A stretch of 64,000 nucleotides of DNA from Oscillospiraceae bacterium. GTDB lineage: Bacteria > Bacillota > Clostridia > Oscillospirales > Oscillospiraceae. Position 1 is the first letter of the stretch; every line of letters begins with the position of its first letter. The translations under genes and the position numbers were made by a program. Positions 25,782 through 33,529 of the stretch are shown piece by piece. The stretch covers positions 124,001 through 188,000 of the forward strand of contig CAJTEA010000004.1 in the NCBI GenBank assembly GCA_910575265.1, in the 5' to 3' direction. The notes under the pieces are model-generated. The model searched no databases. It was not told where the DNA came from and saw only the letters and a program-made list of their open reading frames with translations.

Positions 25782-26072
25782 ATGTTTACAACAGTCGTCG
25801 CTCCAATCGTCAGTCTGCTCAACAGTCTGATGGCCCCTCTGCTGGCCATCGTAGGCGCGCTGGGCGCACTTTACTGTGTGGTGCTGGGCGTGAAATACGC
25901 CAAGGCGGAGGAGCCCCAGGAGCGCGAGAAGGCAAAAGGCGCGCTGAAGAATGCGGTGATCGGCTTTATCCTGATTTTCGTGCTCATTCTGGCCCTGAAT
26001 CTGCTGCTGCCCATTATGATCAACTGGGTCAACGAGCAGGCCAACGGCACTATTATCACCGGCATGGAATAA
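25782..26072 (+). CDS. Small two-helix membrane protein, VirB2/TrbC pilin-like
   Basis: 96 residues. Two hydrophobic segments (about 12-40, SLLNSLMAPLLAIVGALGAL; about 60-82, VIGFILIFVLILALNLLLPI) flank a short charged cytoplasmic loop KYAKAEEPQEREKAKGALK. This is the layout of VirB2/TrbC-type pilins and of small T4SS membrane proteins in Firmicutes. It lacks a long cleavable signal. Start ATG 25782 has a perfect AGGAGG at 8 bases, suggesting high expression. It is monocistronic, 16 kb from the other T4SS genes but inside the same accessory region. The pilin call is inferred from topology. Confidence 0.6.
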   Translation: MFTTVVAPIVSLLNSLMAPLLAIVGALGALYCVVLGVKYAKAEEPQEREKAKGALKNAVIGFILIFVLILALNLLLPIMINWVNEQANGTIITGME

Positions 26073-26131
26073 GCACTGCCGGCTGATCTTGTAAAACGGC
26101 AAAATACCAGAACGCAATGTCATTCCGTCAA

Positions 26132-26187
26132 GGGAAATGGGTAGGGGTTCTCTCTAACGTTGTTAGAGAGAACCCCTACAGCTTTCC
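26132..26187. other. Very strong hairpin between convergent genes
   Basis: An 18-bp perfect stem (26141-26158 with 26162-26179, GTAGGGGTTCTCTCTAAC) has a 3-base loop and is flanked by GGGAAA...TTTCCC pairs. No T-run follows on either strand, so it is not a classic terminator. It may protect or process the pilin-like mRNA, or be a residual mobile repeat. Confidence 0.7.
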
Positions 26188-26237
26188 CGCGGCAGCGTAC
26201 AATCCTCAGTCAGCCCGCGGCTGACAGCTCCTGTTGC

Positions 26238-27887
26238 TCATTCCGCCCGCTCCTGCCCCATATAGCGCTTGAATTCCAGACACAGCATGGTAATGTCGTC
26301 AAACTGGGGGGCCGCGCCCACAAAGGCGTCGATGTCCGCTTTGACCAGGGGCAGCAGCTCCTCCGGCTTCTTGTCGGTGTTCCGGTTGAGCACCGCCCCC
26401 AGCCGCTCCATACCATAGAGCTGCTCATTCGCGTCGGTGGCCTCAGTAACGCCGTCGGTATACTGGAAAATTTTGTCCCCCGGGGCCAGATTCAGACTGC
26501 CGCAGCGGTAGTTCATCTCCTCCATCCCCGCCAGCACAAAGCCTGCCTGAATCTTATAGGGTGCGAAGGGCTCGCCATTCTTTGCGATAAACGGAATCTC
26601 ATGTCCGGCGTTCACAAAGGTGAACTCCCCGGTCATCAGGTCCAGCACTCCCTCAAAGGCGGTGATGAACAGGCCCTCGCTGTTGGACTCGCACAGCAGG
26701 TCGTTCACCTCAGAGAACACGCTGCCCAGGTCGGTCCCTGACTGGGTGTGGTCTTTAATGAGGGTTTTGCCAATCACCATAAACAGCGCCGCCGGCACGC
26801 CCTTGCCGGAAACGTCGGCCATGACGATGGCCAGATGGCGTTCATCCACCATGAAGAAATCGTAGAAGTCGCCCCCCACCTCCTTGGCGGGATTCATGGT
26901 GGCGTAAATGTCAAACTCGCCGCGCTCCGGAAAGGCGGGGAAGATGCAGGGCAGCATGGAGGACTGGATGTGGGTGGCCACATCCAGCTCCGCGCTGATG
27001 CGTTCCTTCTCCGCCGTCATGGCGGTCAGGTCGTGAATGTAGTGGTCCAGCTCCAGCAGCATAAAGTTGAAGGAACTGCCCAGCGCTTCAATCTCGTCCC
27101 CGGTCTTCAGCTCAATGCCCCGGGTGTTGAACCGGCCGGCGGTGGTAACGTTTTTGGCGAACTCCGCCAGCCGGCCGATGGGCTGGGTCACAGTCTTCCG
27201 GATGAACATGATGTATGCCACGACCGAAAGCCCCACCACAACCAGGGCGATGGTCAGTGTGGAGTACAGGTAGGAGTTGAGATGCTCCCGCATATCATGC
27301 ATGTCCAGAATATATTGGATGGCGGCAATGGTGCGGCCATTCTCATCCAGAATCGGCGCGACAACGGTGTAGTTATAACCGTAGCTGTTGTCTGTCACCG
27401 CTGGAGGATCCACCGCCTGACCGTTGGCGTAGCACTCCCAGATGTCATAATATTTCCGCAAATCCTCCTCCCCGTTCGCGGCGTCGGTGTACAGGACATC
27501 GGTGCCGTAGGGCATCTCATCGGCGGGATCGTCCCCCATTTCCGGCACGTTGCAGTCAATGTAAAAGGTCACGCTGTCCGCGTCGTTGCTGACAAGGGAG
27601 AGAAAGGATATCCCGCCCTCCCGCTTGAGCTGGTTCAGCAGGGCGGAGGTTCGCCGGTACGCCTCCGTCTGATCGCCGCCGGGGGCCAGAATTGTTCTCA
27701 CATCATCCAGATCCAGCATGGCGGCGATGCTCTTCGCCCCGAAGGTAACCCGGTACTCATACATATCCTCCAGATACGACTTTGTATTATGGTATCCGAA
27801 GAAGGCCAGGGAAAGAGTGAGTACTATGCCCAGAATGGTCAGAGACATCATCAGCTTGGGCAGTAATTTCAATTTCATGTTGCCCAT
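26238..27887 (-). CDS. Membrane SpoIIE/RsbU-type PP2C phosphatase with HAMP domain
   Basis: 549 residues. An N-terminal helix (LMMSLTILGIVLTLSLAFFG), an extracellular sensor domain (about 35-195), a second helix (IALVVVGLSVVAYIMFI), HAMP (about 215-270) and a cytoplasmic PP2C domain (about 330-545) with GGDFYDFFMVDE, ADVSGKGVPAALFM and GDKIFQYTDGVTEA. Such enzymes dephosphorylate STAS antagonists, and the STAS protein at 25234 is the obvious substrate. The gene overlaps the end of the upstream methyltransferase-GNAT gene by 13 bases, so translational coupling is likely. An ATG at 27878 is an alternative start. Confidence 0.94.
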   Translation of the reverse strand: MGNMKLKLLPKLMMSLTILGIVLTLSLAFFGYHNTKSYLEDMYEYRVTFGAKSIAAMLDLDDVRTILAPGGDQTEAYRRTSALLNQLKREGGISFLSLVSNDADSVTFYIDCNVPEMGDDPADEMPYGTDVLYTDAANGEEDLRKYYDIWECYANGQAVDPPAVTDNSYGYNYTVVAPILDENGRTIAAIQYILDMHDMREHLNSYLYSTLTIALVVVGLSVVAYIMFIRKTVTQPIGRLAEFAKNVTTAGRFNTRGIELKTGDEIEALGSSFNFMLLELDHYIHDLTAMTAEKERISAELDVATHIQSSMLPCIFPAFPERGEFDIYATMNPAKEVGGDFYDFFMVDERHLAIVMADVSGKGVPAALFMVIGKTLIKDHTQSGTDLGSVFSEVNDLLCESNSEGLFITAFEGVLDLMTGEFTFVNAGHEIPFIAKNGEPFAPYKIQAGFVLAGMEEMNYRCGSLNLAPGDKIFQYTDGVTEATDANEQLYGMERLGAVLNRNTDKKPEELLPLVKADIDAFVGAAPQFDDITMLCLEFKRYMGQERAE

Positions 27888-29305
27888 TTTCCTTTCAAAA
27901 CCTTATAATAGATCGCCGCGCCGCACTTGCACCGGCCCTCGCAGCAGGGACAGACCAAGTCTTTGCGGCCATACCACACCATACGGGAGTCGGTCAAATG
28001 CTGAAAGCCGCACTTCAGCAAATTGCTGGCTAACGGCACGAAGCCGCCCCTTTTCCAGGCCGTACATATGGCGGCGCTGGCCTCCATTTCCCGGAACCAG
28101 TCCAGCGCCCGCTCCAGCAGCTCTCGACACAGCCCAAGCGTCCGAAAGGCCGGAGACGTGCCCACCGATTGAATCCGCGCTACCATCGGGACATCTCCCA
28201 AACGCTCCCGCAGAAGCCCCGGCGGCAGCTTCGCGTCCGCTGCCGCCGCGTCCAGAGGCGTGAGGCGGGACCAGCAATATCCCCCGATCTCATCTTCTGG
28301 GGTTAAAAGCAGCTCAAAGCATTGATCCGGCTGGCCTATAGCAGAGGCAAGCTCCTCTTTGGAATATAAATTTTCTCCTACGCACTGGCCGCAAAGCTGT
28401 GTAATCTGGTCCAAATATTTCTCGGTCAGCCGTTGGACGCGAAGGGGGACATCCTCACTTCTCCCCGCGGTAAAGATATTCAGTCCCATGGAAATTGAGG
28501 TGCCTTCCGCCAGGACAAGCTGTTGAAGCCGTTCAAATTTCTGTTGTATCCATCTTTTCCACTGTACCGGCCGCGGATGGTCTGGTTCCTGTTCCAGCAG
28601 GATCTGGACATCCTCCGGCAAATACGAGAAAAACATATCGAACAGGTCCTCTTTTTTCCCCCGCTCCGGCCCCCGCGCGTCAATCGTTTGACACTCCAGC
28701 TTCACCGGAGAATAGCCCTGTTCCTCCAGCAGCTTCGGAACCTTGCCGCCGAAATAACGGTCGCCTGAGAATGGATCCTGGGCCAAAATATCCAAAAATT
28801 CTGTGAGCAGTCCCTCCGGGTCGGGGGACAGGACGCTGGAGCTGTCATTGGCCTCAACAATCAGCAGGCGTCCTGCCGGAGCCAGGAAGGGCTTCAATAT
28901 ACCCAACAGTTTGTTTGGATCCTTTAAGTGCATCAGTACAAAGGAGAGGTGAATCAGGTCAAACGCCTCCACCTGGCGCTCCGCCATCCAGCCCCGGAGC
29001 TGATCTGGAAACTCCGGCTGTTCCACGTCGCACCGGTAAAAGGAAAACCGGTCGTCCCCATAGGCCTCCTGGGCCCGGTCGGCCAGGGTTTGGTTGTACT
29101 CCAGCCCTATGACCGTTGAAACGCCGGAACGGGAAAACCGGGCCGCCGTTTTACTGCCGTTGTTGCACCCCACGTCCAGCACCCGGACCCCCTGACGGCC
29201 CTCCAGCAGGCGGAGGCAGACCGGCTCCTCATACTCCTTCAAAAGACGGTTCTGCACCGCAAGGCGGTCGATTTCCTTGCTGCTCTCAAAGATATTTTCA
29301 AACAT
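27875..29305 (-). CDS. Class I SAM methyltransferase fused to GNAT acetyltransferase-like domain
   Basis: 476 residues. The N-terminal part (about 20-290) is a Rossmann methyltransferase: motif I VRVLDVGCNNGSKTA, an acidic GLEYN strand end, and FDLIHLSFVLMHL. The C-terminal part (about 300-450) looks like a GNAT fold, with IQSVGTSPAFRTLGLCRELL as the acetyl-CoA binding region near 380-395. A Cys-rich end, CPCCEGRCKCGAAIYY, could bind a metal. It sits between a MATE-HATPase fusion and a SpoIIE phosphatase on one transcript. Substrates are unknown. The methyltransferase call is firm and the GNAT call good. Confidence 0.85.
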   Translation of the reverse strand: MFENIFESSKEIDRLAVQNRLLKEYEEPVCLRLLEGRQGVRVLDVGCNNGSKTAARFSRSGVSTVIGLEYNQTLADRAQEAYGDDRFSFYRCDVEQPEFPDQLRGWMAERQVEAFDLIHLSFVLMHLKDPNKLLGILKPFLAPAGRLLIVEANDSSSVLSPDPEGLLTEFLDILAQDPFSGDRYFGGKVPKLLEEQGYSPVKLECQTIDARGPERGKKEDLFDMFFSYLPEDVQILLEQEPDHPRPVQWKRWIQQKFERLQQLVLAEGTSISMGLNIFTAGRSEDVPLRVQRLTEKYLDQITQLCGQCVGENLYSKEELASAIGQPDQCFELLLTPEDEIGGYCWSRLTPLDAAAADAKLPPGLLRERLGDVPMVARIQSVGTSPAFRTLGLCRELLERALDWFREMEASAAICTAWKRGGFVPLASNLLKCGFQHLTDSRMVWYGRKDLVCPCCEGRCKCGAAIYYKVLKGKWAT

Positions 29306-29326
29306 ACCGCATCCCCTTTCTTCGCG

Positions 29327-31045
29327 CTACAATATCAGATAGAGGTAGTTGAAAATCAGCTTGCGCTGGTAGTCGTAGTAACGGGTCTTGGTACGGATCA
29401 TACGAATGACCGCGTTGTCGATGTCGTCTCCGCGGTGCTCAAAGGGGTTGTAACTGTTGACGTTATCCCGGATACGCATGATATACCCGTCCTCGCCGCT
29501 GTCCTGTTTCATCACACGGATGGCGATGTAATACTCCTTCTGCCTATCTGTCAAGCCGAATTTAATAATGTTAATCAGCAGCTCCTCCGCCATCAGGTTG
29601 ATAAAAAAGGTCTGCTGGGGACCGATCTCCCACTCCTCGCACAACCGCTCCAGGTCGGCGGCAATTTGGGTCACGCTCTCTGTCTGAATGGTGTAGTACC
29701 GCTCAAACACCGCACCGGTCATTCGGTATTTTTTCCGCACATAAGCGGCGGAGCCGCCCAGCAGCGCCGCCGCCGCCAGCATGCACACCGCCTCACCGCA
29801 CACATAGGTCAGTCCCAGCCCCGCGATGGACATACTCGGGATCAGCAGCACGCCAAGCGCCAGCATGAGAACAAAGTTGCGCGCCACGGACATCCACGCC
29901 GCCAGCTTCGCCCAACCGATGGACTGCCAGAAGGAGACGGCCAGCGCGTTGACCCCCATAAAAATCACGCTGACAGAATAGATACGGAACGCGTTGACCG
30001 CCTGGGGAATGCTGTCTCCCTCCAAGCCAAAGAAGCGCAGGATGCTCTCCGCTCCCAGCAGAAAGCCCGCGGCAATCACCGCGCCGGCGGCGCACACAAT
30101 CTTGAGGCCCAGCCTCAGAACGGTCAGGATGCCTTCGTCATCCCGCTCCCCGGTGAAGATGGACACCACGGTGGTCATGGCACTTCCCGCTCCGTCGAAC
30201 ACTGCCTGCGGAACGGTGCTCATGGTGTAAATGACGCCGAAAATGGCCACATGGGTTACGCCGTTCTCCCCATCCGCCAGCAGAAGGGTATTGAACACCA
30301 GCATCACCATCGCCTGGAAAATCTGCGAGGAGCCGACGCCGAATCCGTTCCCCACAAACCCCTTCAGGCTTTCCCAGCGGGGGCGCTTCAGTCGGAGCTT
30401 CAGCAGGGCGTTTTTTTTGGTGAAATGGGTCAGCAGTACTACCAGCCCCAGGCCTTCCCCAATGCACAGCGCGGCGGAAGCGCCCGCGATGCCCCAACGC
30501 AGCACCGCCATAAAGAGCAGATCCAGCCCCAGATTGACCGCGATCATAACGGCGGACGCCGCCGCGGCCAGTTTAGGCGCGCCGTCTGTGCGCACGCATA
30601 AGTTCAGAATATGGTAAAGAATAAACACTGGCGCGGCGGCAAAAGCAACGGTTAAGTACGGTTGGGCCAGAGCCAGCAGTTCTCCCTCCGCCCCCAGGAA
30701 CCGGCACAGGCTGGTGCGGAACAGCAGGACCAGGGCCATACAGGCCAGCCCCAGAACCAGTCCCGCGGTCAGTACCTGATGGAACAGATCGTTCGCGCCC
30801 TCAACATCCGAGGCGCCCAGCTTTCCCCCGATCAGCACGCCGCTCCCCATCCCTAGAGTCAGCCCGAACAGGGCGTAGAGCAGATATACCGGCGTGGCCA
30901 AATTGGACACCGCCAGACCGCTGCCGCCTATCAAATTGCCCACCAGCGTCGCGTCTATGATGGTGGACAGGGTTACACTCAGTGAGGAACACATTCCCCA
31001 GAGCAGAAAATTCCAGTAAGCGCTTTTCGCGAACTTCGTATCCAT
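29327..31045 (-). CDS. MATE-family transporter fused to a C-terminal HATPase (RsbW-like) domain
   Basis: 572 residues from ATG 31045 (MDTKFAKSAYWN), which follows AGAGGGG; the open frame continues upstream without a ribosome site. Residues 1-430 form about 12 helices of a MATE/DinF transporter (TIIDATLVGNLIGGSGLAV; WQSIGWAKLAA). After YVRKKYRM the last 130 residues are cytoplasmic and resemble an anti-sigma kinase ATPase: an N-box like FINLMAEELLINIIKFG, then MRIRDNVNSYNPF at the G1 position. The domain could bind the nearby STAS protein and link transport to partner switching. It leads the operon with the methyltransferase-GNAT and SpoIIE genes. Transported substrate unknown. Confidence 0.85.
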   Translation of the reverse strand: MDTKFAKSAYWNFLLWGMCSSLSVTLSTIIDATLVGNLIGGSGLAVSNLATPVYLLYALFGLTLGMGSGVLIGGKLGASDVEGANDLFHQVLTAGLVLGLACMALVLLFRTSLCRFLGAEGELLALAQPYLTVAFAAAPVFILYHILNLCVRTDGAPKLAAAASAVMIAVNLGLDLLFMAVLRWGIAGASAALCIGEGLGLVVLLTHFTKKNALLKLRLKRPRWESLKGFVGNGFGVGSSQIFQAMVMLVFNTLLLADGENGVTHVAIFGVIYTMSTVPQAVFDGAGSAMTTVVSIFTGERDDEGILTVLRLGLKIVCAAGAVIAAGFLLGAESILRFFGLEGDSIPQAVNAFRIYSVSVIFMGVNALAVSFWQSIGWAKLAAWMSVARNFVLMLALGVLLIPSMSIAGLGLTYVCGEAVCMLAAAALLGGSAAYVRKKYRMTGAVFERYYTIQTESVTQIAADLERLCEEWEIGPQQTFFINLMAEELLINIIKFGLTDRQKEYYIAIRVMKQDSGEDGYIMRIRDNVNSYNPFEHRGDDIDNAVIRMIRTKTRYYDYQRKLIFNYLYLIL

Positions 31046-31140
31046 ACGCCGGTTTCCCCTCTGTGCTTTGCCGCAACAGTCCACCAGAAAGCGGGCAGCC
31101 GTCAGGTTGTCCTGTTCTCCAAACAAATATACGCGGATGG

Positions 31141-31192
31141 ATTGTATCACGACTGTCCGTTTACTTACAATGACCAGGTTAAAAATAACCTG
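31141..31192 (-). promoter_or_regulatory. Promoter and upstream palindrome of the MATE-HATPase operon
   Basis: On the minus strand TTGTAA (31165-31170), 18-base spacer, TACAAT (31141-31146). Immediately upstream is an inverted repeat CAGGTTA-AAAA-TAACCTG (31175-31192), a likely regulator site. Confidence 0.6.
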
Positions 31193-31216
31193 AAATGAGC
31201 AAAAATAGATGCCGCG

Positions 31217-31257
31217 TGTCGTTAAGAAAAGCGGCCTGCCCGCTTTTCTTAACGACA
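31217..31257. other. 18-bp perfect inverted repeat at island boundary
   Basis: TGTCGTTAAGAAAAGCGG (31217-31234) and its exact complement (31240-31257) with a 5-base loop; a partial copy (GACCGCTTTTCGACA) follows. Its place next to a recombinase remnant suggests a former mobile-element end. Confidence 0.7.
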
Positions 31258-31276
31258 GACCGCTTTTCGACAAGCT

Positions 31277-31316
31277 GAGGCAGGAATGAATGTCATTCCT
31301 GCCTCGCTTTGATTTT
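31277..31316 (+). terminator. Strong hairpin with T-run
   Basis: GAGGCAGGAATGA / TCATTCCTGCCTC with a 3-base loop, followed 8 bases later by six T. It reads as a terminator on the plus strand, although no intact plus-strand gene precedes it; probably left over from a lost element. Confidence 0.6.
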
Positions 31317-31341
31317 TTCTGCTTCTTCGTTTCACTGGCAA

Positions 31342-31485
31342 TTGTGACGCGCTTGACGGAGCCCCCCCCCCGCGACTGGTCTGAAAGCACTGTCGCCGAC
31401 ATGCTTGAGAATGAGGTCTATCTGGGCAACACCGTCAACATGAGGTACAGCGCCAAGTCCTATAAGGACAAGCGTTACATTGATC
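31342..31485 (+). pseudogene. Serine recombinase (large resolvase) remnant
   Basis: A fragment reading DWSESTVADMLENEVYLGNT then VNMRYSAKSYKDKR matches the Recombinase domain of large serine integrases (W-S-x-S-T-[IV]-x-x-[IM]-L-x-N-x-x-Y-L-G). There is no catalytic Ser domain upstream and no continuation downstream, so it is a decayed piece of an integrase gene. Confidence 0.7.
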
Positions 31486-31539
31486 GATCGACTGACAGCA
31501 CTCCAGGCCCATCTTTAAAATGGCGGGTATGTCCAATGG

Positions 31540-31731
31540 TCACAGAAGCGCGCTGTCGTTCTCTATGTACAAACGACTTTTTTCTTTTGCCCTCGTGCGG
31601 CAGATAACGCTATTATTGGGCTTTTCCGCTTCGCCGTTGATGTCGATTAAATAGACTTCACAGGGTGAAAACTCCATGTTCTCGGTGAACAAGCTTTTTG
31701 CGAGTTCGGCAGACTTGTCTATGAGTATAGT
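31540..31731 (-). CDS. Short hypothetical ORF (possible remnant)
   Basis: About 63 residues beginning at a GTG (VTILIDKSAELAKSLFTENM), in lower-GC DNA than its neighbours. I do not recognise it. It has no clear ribosome site and lies between the recombinase remnant and sigE, so it may be part of the same decayed element. Confidence 0.3.
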   Translation of the reverse strand, partial: TILIDKSAELAKSLFTENMEFSPCEVYLIDINGEAEKPNNSVICRTRAKEKSRLYIENDSALL

Positions 31732-31775
31732 CACATGGTCCGCATTGTATCAACGTTGGCGCGAAGGTGGTGTTT

Positions 31776-32498
31776 TCACATCATCTTCACGATTTCCTTT
31801 TTTAAGCGGGCGATAATACGCTTTTCCAGCCGGGAGATGTAAGATTGAGAGATGCCAAGCTGGTCGGCCACCTCCTTTTGGGTACATTCCCGCTTGCCGT
31901 CCAGGCCAAAGCGCAGTGTGATAATATGCCGCTCCCGCTCGTCCAGATGCTCCATGGCCTGACGGAGGAGCTGCCGGTCCACGTCGGCCTCCAGAGGCTG
32001 AACCACCACATCCTCGTCGGTGCCCAGGATATCGGACAACAGAAGCTCGTTGCCGTCCCAGTCGGTATTCAGCGGCTCATCGAAGGACAGCTCCGTCTTC
32101 TGATTGGCGGTTTTGCGCAGATGCATCAGAATTTCGTTCTCAACGCACCGGCTGGCGTAGGTGGCCAGCTTGATGGCCTTGGCGGGCTGATAGGTGCCCA
32201 CCGCCTTAATCAGACCAATCGTACCGATGGAAATCAGATCCTCAATGTTGACGCCTGTGTTCTCAAACCGCCGGGCTATGTAGGCCACCAGACGCAAATT
32301 GTGCTCGATCAGCAAAGTCCTGGCCTCGCCGTCCCCCGCTTCCAGACGGGCGATCAGTGCGCTTTCCTCCTCCCGCTTCAAGGGCGCGGGAAGGGTGTCG
32401 CTGCCGCCGATGTACATAATCTTTCCGGGCAGGAGCAGCCCAAAACGGGCCAGGAGGGCGGAAAGCCTCTCTTTCCATGCTCTATAAACTCTTATCAA
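31776..32498 (-). CDS. sigE: Sporulation sigma factor SigE (pro-sigma E)
   Basis: Mother-cell RNA polymerase sigma factor. Region 2 ([40 protein letters not shown]) and the region 4 helix-turn-helix ([20 protein letters not shown]) are complete. I chose TTG 32498: AAGGGG lies 5 bases upstream, and it puts the processing site ([12 protein letters not shown]) at residues 28-30, matching the roughly 27-residue pro-sequence of Bacillus pro-sigma E. An ATG at 32516 inside spoIIGA has no ribosome site. It directly follows spoIIGA. sigG, the usual next gene, is absent here; a recombinase remnant lies there instead. Confidence 0.95.
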   Translation of the reverse strand: MIRVYRAWKERLSALLARFGLLLPGKIMYIGGSDTLPAPLKREEESALIARLEAGDGEARTLLIEHNLRLVAYIARRFENTGVNIEDLISIGTIGLIKAVGTYQPAKAIKLATYASRCVENEILMHLRKTANQKTELSFDEPLNTDWDGNELLLSDILGTDEDVVVQPLEADVDRQLLRQAMEHLDERERHIITLRFGLDGKRECTQKEVADQLGISQSYISRLEKRIIARLKKEIVKMM

Positions 32499-32499
32499 C

Positions 32500-33375
32500 T
32501 TAACCCCTTCTTTCATCCATTGGTCCGATCAGCGCCTGATACCCGCCGCCGTCTGACACGGGGGTGGGCGACAGCGCCACCAGCACCGGCCCTCTTGCCC
32601 GTCCCTCCAGCTCCAGCCCGTCCGCCCGCACAGCCAGCAGCAGGCCCCGGTCCACCCCCACGCTGCGGTAGGGCAGAAGCCGGAACCTGGAGCGCCACGC
32701 TCCCGTTCCCAGCCGGGTCAGAGCGGCAGTCGGGTCCCGCAAATCAGTCGGTTCAGGGCGGTGCTCCCGTGGGAACAGGGGAGCGGCCCGCTCCCCCTCC
32801 GCCACGATTACCGGACGGCCGGACGCCGGGTCGGTGAGTGTATTCCCCGTGTCCACCAGGGCGGTGAGCTCCACGGACCGCTCCCCCAGCCGCAGCCGGG
32901 CCCGTACCAGCTCCCCGCTGGCGGCGCTGTGCCTCCCGAGCCGCTGGAACACCAGAGTGATCACCCCATAGCACACCGCCGCCGACAGCAGCACTGTCTT
33001 CAGATCCAGAGCGGAATAGAACACCCCGCCGCCCAGCGTCAGCCCAGTTCCGCCCAGCAAACCGATGGCCACCACTCCGCCCCCGAAGGCGCAGGTCAGG
33101 GCCACGAACAGCACCCCCTGCCGGAGCAGCCGCTGGCTGCCCCCGTAGGAGACCAGCAGCATCAGGGCGGCGGAGGCCAGACGGCAAAGAGGGTGGGCCA
33201 GAAAACCCAGTCCCGGCAGGAAGATGGCCACAGCGTACAGCCCCCCCAGCGCCGCCCCCAGGGCAAAGCGAACCCGCCGCAGAGGCTCTCCAGCCAGCCG
33301 GGCCGAAGCCAGCAGAAGGAGATAGTCCACAAGGGCGTTGAGGAGAAACAGCGTATCCACATAGATGACGGTCAA
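32500..33375 (-). CDS. spoIIGA: SpoIIGA, membrane protease processing pro-sigma E
   Basis: About 291 residues. The N-terminal half has about five membrane helices ([37 protein letters not shown]), and the C-terminal half carries the aspartyl protease motif [15 protein letters not shown] near residue 165. The start is probably TTG 33375 ([10 protein letters not shown]), preceded by GGGGGAAGG; the ATG at 33396 falls at the expected transcription start of the TATAAT at 33402. SpoIIGA signals across the septum when activated by SpoIIR, and it is paired with sigE as in other spore formers. Confidence 0.93.
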   Translation of the reverse strand: MTVIYVDTLFLLNALVDYLLLLASARLAGEPLRRVRFALGAALGGLYAVAIFLPGLGFLAHPLCRLASAALMLLVSYGGSQRLLRQGVLFVALTCAFGGGVVAIGLLGGTGLTLGGGVFYSALDLKTVLLSAAVCYGVITLVFQRLGRHSAASGELVRARLRLGERSVELTALVDTGNTLTDPASGRPVIVAEGERAAPLFPREHRPEPTDLRDPTAALTRLGTGAWRSRFRLLPYRSVGVDRGLLLAVRADGLELEGRARGPVLVALSPTPVSDGGGYQALIGPMDERRG

Positions 33376-33401
33376 CTGCCTTCCCCCTTTCGGCACGTCC
33401 T

Positions 33402-33435
33402 ATTATAGGAGCTTGGCCGGGAGAAAGCGGTCAGA
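33402..33435 (-). promoter_or_regulatory. Candidate spoIIG promoter with long spacer
   Basis: TATAAT (33402-33407) upstream of spoIIGA has no -35 at 16-18 bases. TCTGAC lies 22 bases away (33430-33435). The Bacillus spoIIG promoter is known for a 22-base spacer that needs Spo0A. No clear 0A box (TGTCGAA) is visible. Confidence 0.45.
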
Positions 33436-33507
33436 ATTTTGATAGGGCTTTGAGGCGAATTTCGCCCGCCATCTCTATGTCGGAGCTGTGAATACAGGGC
33501 AGCAAAA

Positions 33508-33529
33508 GGGACGGCCGTCCGGCCGTCCC
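33508..33529 (-). terminator. Terminator of the comEC-holA-rnmV transcript
   Basis: GGGACGGCC / GGCCGTCCC stem with a 4-base centre, followed on the minus strand by TTTT. It abuts the rnmV stop codon. Confidence 0.8.
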
